Below, piece after piece: positions 5,347-9,401 of a stretch of DNA of 9,401 bases. Origin of the DNA: Rhodospirillales bacterium (GTDB lineage Bacteria; Pseudomonadota; Alphaproteobacteria; Acetobacterales; Acetobacteraceae); contig JAGWOU010000043.1 in NCBI GenBank assembly GCA_028870815.1, positions 1 to 9,401 on the forward strand. Reading direction: 5' to 3'. The notes beneath the pieces were generated by a model that was not told the origin of the DNA, did no database searches, and was given only the letters and a program-made list of their open reading frames with translations. Made by a program: the position numbers and the translations under genes. Each line of letters begins with the position of its first letter. Position 1 is the stretch's first letter.

Positions 5347-5949
5347 ATGAAAGAAAAATCCATGAGTGAAACGGTCAAGCCCAAATCGCAACCCGTCATC
5401 GTCAAGAAATACGCCAACCGCCGGCTCTATAACACCGAGACGTCGAGCTACATCACGCTCGACAATCTGGCGGAGATGGTCCGCAACAACCGCGACTTTG
5501 TGGTTTACGACGCCAAGAATGGAGACGACATCACGCGCGGCGTGCTCACGCAGATCATTGTCGAGGAGGAGGGCAAGGGTCACGCCTTGCTGCCGATCAC
5601 GTTTCTGCGCCAGCTCATAGGCGTTTACGGAACCGACATGCCGGGCATGATGCCGAAATATCTCGAACAAGCGATGGCGAATTTCCTGCGCCAACAGGAG
5701 AGCATGCGCGAGACGGTGAGCAAAACCTTTGGCCCCTTCATGCCGCCGGGCATGGAGGATATGGGCCGCAAGAACATGGAAATGATGGAACGCGCGATGC
5801 ACCTGTTCACGCCCTTCTACCGCGAAGGTGCCGAGGTCCGGCCAGGACAGGACAGCGCGCATGATTATCAAGAGGAGATTCTCAGCCTGCGCGCGGAGGT
5901 TGAACGGCTCCAGGCCGAGCTGGCGGCGATACGCGCCAAGGGCAAGTAA
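5347..5949 (+). CDS. phaR: Polyhydroxyalkanoate synthesis repressor PhaR
   Basis: PhaR binds DNA and represses PHA granule-protein and synthesis genes, and it leaves DNA when PHB accumulates because it binds the polymer. The N-terminal PHB/PHA accumulation DNA-binding domain is evident at about 19-78 (KKYANRRLYNTETSSYITL, then DFVVYDAKNGDDITR and VLTQII). The PHB-binding segment LLPITFLRQLIGVYG follows at 81-95. After a Met-rich stretch with repeated MPG/MM motifs, the last 25 residues (EEILSLRAEVERLQAEL) form a coiled coil. The 200-aa length is normal. The start is uncertain: the ATG at 5347 has no good ribosome binding site, and the ATG at 5362 (giving MSETVKPK) is an equal alternative. It diverges from the synthase operon, and the TGTGC-N3-GCACA repeat between them is a plausible binding site. 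Confidence 0.95.
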   Translation: MKEKSMSETVKPKSQPVIVKKYANRRLYNTETSSYITLDNLAEMVRNNRDFVVYDAKNGDDITRGVLTQIIVEEEGKGHALLPITFLRQLIGVYGTDMPGMMPKYLEQAMANFLRQQESMRETVSKTFGPFMPPGMEDMGRKNMEMMERAMHLFTPFYREGAEVRPGQDSAHDYQEEILSLRAEVERLQAELAAIRAKGK

Positions 5950-6009
5950 TCAGCCAAATGGGCCATCACGCATAGACGGCCCCCCGCGCTTGGGGTAGAG
6001 AGCGGGACC

Positions 6010-6642
6010 ATGAAATTTGCTCTCCCCCTGGCACTGGGCTTGGCCCTGGGCGCCGTTGCGGCGCCGGTTCACGCACAGCTCTCCACCGGAGAGCCTGGCT
6101 CCGGTATGGGCATGGGTGGCGTTGCTGGTTCCCCGGCCCCCCAGCCAAAAGCTACCACACCAGATATCGCCCCCACCGGCCTACCCGGTGTCGGCAATGT
6201 CGCGCCCCTCGCCACCGGGCCGAAAATGCAGAAACCCGCTGGCGGAGACCCGACGCAAGAGCTGTTCACCGCGATCAACAAGAACGACTACGCCTCCGCC
6301 CAGGACGCGGTGAGCCGTGGCGCGGATCTGACCGCCAAGGATCAGTTTGGCGAAACCCCGCTCGACCTCTCCATCGCGCTCAACCGCAACAACATCACCT
6401 TCCTGCTGCTGGGCTCGCGCAACGAGCTTTCGGCGCAAGGGCTCAGCGGCTCCATGGGCGCGCCCTGGACACTGCCCGCCGCCGGCAAGGCTGACCAGGG
6501 TAAGGCCACGCGCCAAACCACCCAGCCGGTCATTCCCGCTGCGGCACCGGCCCGCCCCGCGCCGCAGATGGCCGTTCCCGGCGGCGCAACCGGCACGCCA
6601 AACCCGCAAGCAGGCTTCCTGGGCTTCGGCCCAAAGAGCTGA
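6010..6642 (+). CDS. Exported protein with a short ankyrin-like segment
   Basis: Residues 1-22 are a Sec signal peptide (MKF, hydrophobic core, cleavage after VHA before Gln23), so the protein is periplasmic or secreted. Residues about 24-80 are a Gly/Pro/Met-rich linker. Residues about 83-135 look like one to two ankyrin repeats: ELFTAINKNDYASAQDAV, then RGADLTAKDQFGETPLDLSI and NRNNITFLLL, with the diagnostic GxTPLxxA-like turn. The C-terminal 70 residues are again low complexity, rich in Ala, Pro and Gln. A full ankyrin domain normally needs several repeats, so this is a minimal unit, probably for protein binding. The ATG at 6010 has GAGAGCGGGA just upstream. It lies 60 nt after phaR on the same strand and may be read with it, but a role in PHB is not indicated because it is exported. 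The product name is secure only at the domain level. Confidence 0.75.
   Translation: MKFALPLALGLALGAVAAPVHAQLSTGEPGSGMGMGGVAGSPAPQPKATTPDIAPTGLPGVGNVAPLATGPKMQKPAGGDPTQELFTAINKNDYASAQDAVSRGADLTAKDQFGETPLDLSIALNRNNITFLLLGSRNELSAQGLSGSMGAPWTLPAAGKADQGKATRQTTQPVIPAAAPARPAPQMAVPGGATGTPNPQAGFLGFGPKS
6620..6633 (+). other. UUCG-tetraloop hairpin in the 3' end of the ankyrin-like gene
   Basis: TGGGC-TTCG-GCCCA gives a 5-bp stem closed by the very stable C(UUCG)G tetraloop, inside the last codons of the gene. There is no T-run after it, so I read it as an mRNA 3'-end structure or a coincidence of codons. Confidence 0.3.
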
Positions 6643-6657
6643 CACGCCCGCATAGCC

Positions 6658-6681
6658 GAGAGGTCGTCAATACGCCCTCTC
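6658..6681. other. Weak inverted repeat between convergent genes
   Basis: GAGAGG (6658-6663) and CCTCTC (6676-6681) could pair around a 12-nt loop in the 57-nt gap between the ankyrin-like gene and mltG, which converge. No T-run follows on either strand. It is the only candidate stop signal seen for the two converging transcripts. Confidence 0.25.
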
Positions 6682-6699
6682 AAATTCTGACCGGAATCC

Positions 6700-7668
6700 C
6701 TATTTCTGCGGGTCCAGGAAGCGCTGGATATTGCTCAGCTGCTTCTGGAAATCATGCGTAAACACCGAACGATGGCTGCCGTCATTGGTCGCCACGAAAT
6801 AGAGCGCATTGCTCTGCGCCGGGTGCAGCACCGCCGTCAGCGCGGCGGCGCCGGGTGAGCAAATCGGACCTGGCGGCAGCCCATTGGTCATGTAGGTGTT
6901 GTAGGGCGAGTCGATCTGCAAATCCGCCCGGGTGATGCTCATACCGCCAGATTGCCGCCCCCCGCTCGCTGCGAAAATCACCGTCGGGTCCGCCTGTAAC
7001 CGCATCCCCTTCTTCAGCCGGTTCTCATACACAGCGGCGATGAATGGCATGTCGCCGTTGAGCGGCGTCTCCTGCTGCACGATCGAGGCCAGAATCAGCG
7101 CCTGCTGGGGCGTGCTGAGGGGCAGGCCAGCTTCGCGTCCGGCCCAATCCTTGGCCAGCAGCGCCTGCATCGCCGCCTGCCCACGCGCCAGAATCGTGGC
7201 CCGGTTGGTGCCCCACACGTAATCGTAGGTCTGCGGCAGTACGCTGCCGTCCGCCGGCGGCGCTACATGGCCCCTGGCAACGGGCAACGCATCGATAATC
7301 GCGGCAATCTGCTGGCCGGTCAGCCCCTCTGGGATCGTGGCCTGGTGCTGCACCTCCGCGCCATGGCGCAGTGTGTCCAGAATCTGGCGCAGACTGGCAT
7401 GAGCGGGAAATAGATATTCTCCGGCCCGCAGCGGCCCGGCATCGCGCGTAAACCAGGCGGCGGCGCGGAACATCAGCGGATAATCGATCACCCCGGCCTT
7501 GGCCAGCGTATCGGCTACCCCGGCAATACCGCCAGGCGGGATGACAACCGTGGCGTCAACCTTGCCCGCGCCTGGTCCGTCATAGGTTTCATGAACCGCC
7601 AGCCGCGCGGCATGGATCACCGCCAACAGTACAAGCAGCGTGAAAAATATCCGGGCGCGCCAACGCAA
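6700..7668 (-). CDS. mltG: Endolytic peptidoglycan transglycosylase MltG (YceG family)
   Basis: MltG cuts nascent glycan strands in the periplasm and sets their length. Residues about 7-23 are a single membrane anchor (IFFTLLVLLAVIHAARL) after an Arg-rich start, so the rest is periplasmic. Residues about 40-105 form the LysM-like part (IPPGGIAGVADTLAKAGVI, RAGEYLF). The catalytic domain contains LASIVQQETPL, where Glu200 matches E. coli MltG Glu218; the first Glu of the usual EKET is Gln here. NRLKKGMRLQADPTVIFA, SPYNTY, GLPPGPICSPG and LYFVA are all family signatures. The 322-aa length is normal. The reading frame has no ATG: I start at TTG 7668, which lies two codons after the fabF TGA in the same frame and gives the needed basic residues before the membrane helix. 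Co-translation with fabF is likely because no separate ribosome binding site is evident. Confidence 0.92.
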   Translation of the reverse strand: MRWRARIFFTLLVLLAVIHAARLAVHETYDGPGAGKVDATVVIPPGGIAGVADTLAKAGVIDYPLMFRAAAWFTRDAGPLRAGEYLFPAHASLRQILDTLRHGAEVQHQATIPEGLTGQQIAAIIDALPVARGHVAPPADGSVLPQTYDYVWGTNRATILARGQAAMQALLAKDWAGREAGLPLSTPQQALILASIVQQETPLNGDMPFIAAVYENRLKKGMRLQADPTVIFAASGGRQSGGMSITRADLQIDSPYNTYMTNGLPPGPICSPGAAALTAVLHPAQSNALYFVATNDGSHRSVFTHDFQKQLSNIQRFLDPQK

Positions 7669-7674
7669 AACGGA

Positions 7675-8937
7675 TCAGGCGGCCCGCTTGAACAGGATGG
7701 AGGCATTGGTGCCGCCAAACCCGAAGGAGTTGGACAGCGCCACGTTAATCTTGCGCTCCTGCGCCGTCAGCGGCACCCGGTTCACCACCGATTCCCGGCT
7801 CGGCTCATGCAGGTTCAGCGTCGGCGGGGCGATATTGTCGCGGATCGCGAGGATGGAGAAGATCGTCTCCACCGCGCCCGCCGCACCCAGCAAATGCCCG
7901 ATCGCGGATTTGGTGGAGGACATGGCGACCTTCTTCGCGTGGTCCCTGAACATATTCTCGACCGCTTCCAGCTCCAGATCGTCACCCAGCGGCGTGGAGG
8001 TGCCATGCGCGTTGATGTAATCCACGTCGGCAGGGGAAAGCCCGCCATTCTTGAAAGCGGCCTTCATGGCGCGGAACGCACCGTCATGGTGCTCGGCGGG
8101 CGCGGTGATGTGGTGCGCATCGCCGGAGAGGCCGTAACCGCCAACCTCGGCATAAATCTTCGCGCCACGGGCCTTGGCATGCTCGTATTCCTCAAGCACC
8201 ACCACACCGGCACCCTCGCCCATCACGAAACCGTCGCGGTCCTTGTCCCATGGGCGGGAGCCCTGGGTCGGCCGGTCGTTAAACGCGGTGGAAAGCGCGC
8301 GCGAGGCGCAGAAGCCGGCAATGCCGAGCGGGTTCACCGCCGCTTCGGCGCCGCCCGCCACCATCACATCCGCATCGCCATAAGCGATCAGCCGCGCCGC
8401 ATCGCCAATGGCGTGCACACCGGTGGCGCAGGCCGTCACGGCGGAGTGGTTGGGGCCCTTCAGGCCGTATTTGATGGAAACCTGGCCGGAGATCAGATTG
8501 ATCAGCGCGGCGGGGATGAAGAAGGGCGAAACGCGCTTGGCCCGGCCCTCATGCACCATCACCGAGGTCTCGTAGATGGTTTGCAGGCCGCCAATGCCGG
8601 AGCCGATCATCACCCCGGCGGCGCATTTTTCTTCCTCCGTCTCCGGCACGAAGCCGGAATCGGCCATCGCCTGACCGGCCGCCACCATGCCGAGATGGAT
8701 GAAGCGGTCCATCTTCTTCAGTTCCTTAACCGGAATCCACTCCGCGAGGTCCAGCCCGCCTTCCGCGGCGGTCCCCGCCGGAACCTGCCCGGCGATCTTC
8801 GCGGAAAGCTCCGTGGTGTCGAAGGATTGAATGGCTGTGATCCCGGATTCTCCGTTGATCAGCCTTTTCCAGACATGTTCGACCCCTACCCCAAGCGGGC
8901 AGGCAATTCCCATACCTGTAACGACAACACGACGCAT
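7675..8937 (-). CDS. fabF: Beta-ketoacyl-ACP synthase II
   Basis: FabF elongates acyl-ACP with malonyl-ACP in fatty acid synthesis, including the temperature-sensitive C16:1 to C18:1 step. It is 420 aa, close to the usual 410-415. The Cys-His-His triad is clear: Cys170 in VTACATGVHAIGDA, His311 in AHGTSTPLGD, and His348 in KSAIGHLLGAAGA, with Lys343 just before. The C-terminal gate SNSFGFGGTNA (Phe405, Phe407) and the N-terminal RRVVVTGMGIACPLG are also typical. The ATG at 8937 is preceded by AAGGAG at ideal spacing. It lies 42 nt after acpP, which encodes its carrier-protein partner, and is followed at once by mltG, the common fabG-acpP-fabF-mltG order without pabC. Confidence 0.97.
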   Translation of the reverse strand: MRRVVVTGMGIACPLGVGVEHVWKRLINGESGITAIQSFDTTELSAKIAGQVPAGTAAEGGLDLAEWIPVKELKKMDRFIHLGMVAAGQAMADSGFVPETEEEKCAAGVMIGSGIGGLQTIYETSVMVHEGRAKRVSPFFIPAALINLISGQVSIKYGLKGPNHSAVTACATGVHAIGDAARLIAYGDADVMVAGGAEAAVNPLGIAGFCASRALSTAFNDRPTQGSRPWDKDRDGFVMGEGAGVVVLEEYEHAKARGAKIYAEVGGYGLSGDAHHITAPAEHHDGAFRAMKAAFKNGGLSPADVDYINAHGTSTPLGDDLELEAVENMFRDHAKKVAMSSTKSAIGHLLGAAGAVETIFSILAIRDNIAPPTLNLHEPSRESVVNRVPLTAQERKINVALSNSFGFGGTNASILFKRAA

Positions 8938-8979
8938 GCGGACTCCTTGGACGGCTCTCAGATCTTAAGCAAACGGACC

Positions 8980-9219
8980 TTATTCGGCCTTCTGCTTCTC
9001 GATATAGTCGATCGCATCCTTCACGGTGGTGATCTTCTCGGCCGCATCCTCAGGGATTTCCACGCCGAAGGCTTCCTCGAAGGCCATCACCAGTTCAACG
9101 GTGTCCAGCGAGTCAGCGCCCAGATCGTCGATGAAGGAGGCTTCCGGGGTCACCTTGGCTTCGTCCACGCCAAGATGCTCGACAACAATCTTCTTAACCT
9201 TGTCGGCGATTTCGCTCAT
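8980..9219 (-). CDS. acpP: Acyl carrier protein
   Basis: This is the small acidic carrier for growing acyl chains in fatty acid synthesis. It is 79 aa, the family length. Ser37 in GADSLDTVELVMAFEEAF is the 4'-phosphopantetheine attachment site (DSL motif), and the helix II recognition region with many Glu residues follows. The ATG at 9219 gives the canonical MSEIADKVKKIVVEHLGV start and has AGGAAA about 11 nt upstream. It sits between fabG and fabF in the normal gene order. The dense acidic composition and strong conservation suggest high expression. The fabG-acpP gap of 129 nt leaves room for its own promoter, but I see no convincing -35/-10 there. Confidence 0.98.
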   Translation of the reverse strand: MSEIADKVKKIVVEHLGVDEAKVTPEASFIDDLGADSLDTVELVMAFEEAFGVEIPEDAAEKITTVKDAIDYIEKQKAE

Positions 9220-9248
9220 CGAATGTCACTTTCCTGCTGGTTTGCTTA

Positions 9249-9274
9249 TGGCCCGGAATAGCCTTGCGGGGCCA
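9249..9274 (-). other. Inverted repeat in the acpP upstream region
   Basis: TGGCCC and GGGCCA (9249-9254 and 9269-9274) form a perfect 6-bp repeat with a 14-nt loop, about 30-55 nt upstream of acpP. It could be a leader structure. In the same gap TCTGAC occurs twice 16 bp apart. I could not assign a protein or a promoter to either. Confidence 0.25.
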
Positions 9275-9348
9275 ACCGGGTCAGAACTGTTAATACGTCA
9301 GACTTCGCGGCGCTTAGCATGGTTTTTCCCACGCCGCCAAGCGGGGGG

Positions 9349-9401
9349 TCAGGCCATTGCCATGCCGCCATTCACATGCAGGGTGGCGCCGGTCACCCAG
9401 C
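9349..9401 (-). CDS. fabG: 3-oxoacyl-ACP reductase, C-terminal end (partial)
   Basis: Only the last 16 residues and the TGA stop are inside the window. The sequence WVTGATLHVNGGMAMA is the highly conserved C-terminus of FabG, which reduces beta-ketoacyl-ACP with NADPH in the fatty acid elongation cycle. Its place directly upstream of acpP and fabF on the same strand supports the identification over other short-chain dehydrogenases such as PhaB, whose C-terminus is similar. Confidence 0.85.
   Translation of the reverse strand, partial: WVTGATLHVNGGMAMA

Noticed and set aside
7591..9261. Very long open frame of 556 codons on the plus strand
   Set aside because: It lies antisense to fabF, acpP and part of mltG, all certain genes. 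The translation is rich in Arg, Gly and His, as expected for the complement of GC-rich coding DNA, and shows no domain.

Overview
This is GC-rich DNA typical of an alphaproteobacterium. The gene content (PHB metabolism with PhaR, a fabG-acpP-fabF-mltG block without pabC, many small exported Ala/Pro-rich proteins) fits an Acetobacteraceae/Rhodospirillales-type organism. That placement is an inference from gene order and protein style, not from a marker gene.

Positions 1-1200 hold a TetR/NemR-like repressor gene (minus, cut by the window start) that diverges from a small exported protein gene at 704-946. The 250-bp gap between them carries two identical 12-bp palindromes. One of them sits exactly in the 17-bp spacer of a good promoter for the small protein, so a repressor/operator/target module can be read almost completely. 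A strong stem-loop and a possible 37-aa hydrophobic peptide follow.

Positions 1200-5200, all on the minus strand, form a polyhydroxybutyrate/acetoacetate block. In transcription order it holds a small PhaE-like protein, a short class III-like PHA synthase (translation overlapping), acetyl-CoA acetyltransferase (phaA), a probable terminator, then the two subunits of succinyl-CoA:3-ketoacid CoA-transferase (scoA, scoB). Thiolase makes acetoacetyl-CoA from acetyl-CoA, the synthase polymerises (R)-3-hydroxybutyryl-CoA, and the CoA-transferase reactivates acetoacetate released on polymer breakdown. The reductase PhaB is not in the window.

Positions 5200-6650, plus strand, hold the PHB-responsive regulator PhaR, divergent from the synthase operon with a PhaR-type inverted repeat in the shared promoter region, followed by an exported protein with an ankyrin-like segment.

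Positions 6700-9401, minus strand, hold the fatty-acid synthesis cluster: the 3' end of fabG, acpP, fabF and mltG, the last starting at a TTG two codons after the fabF stop.

The parts most worth follow-up are the miniature PhaE-like/PhaC pair and the operator-in-promoter module of the TetR regulator.
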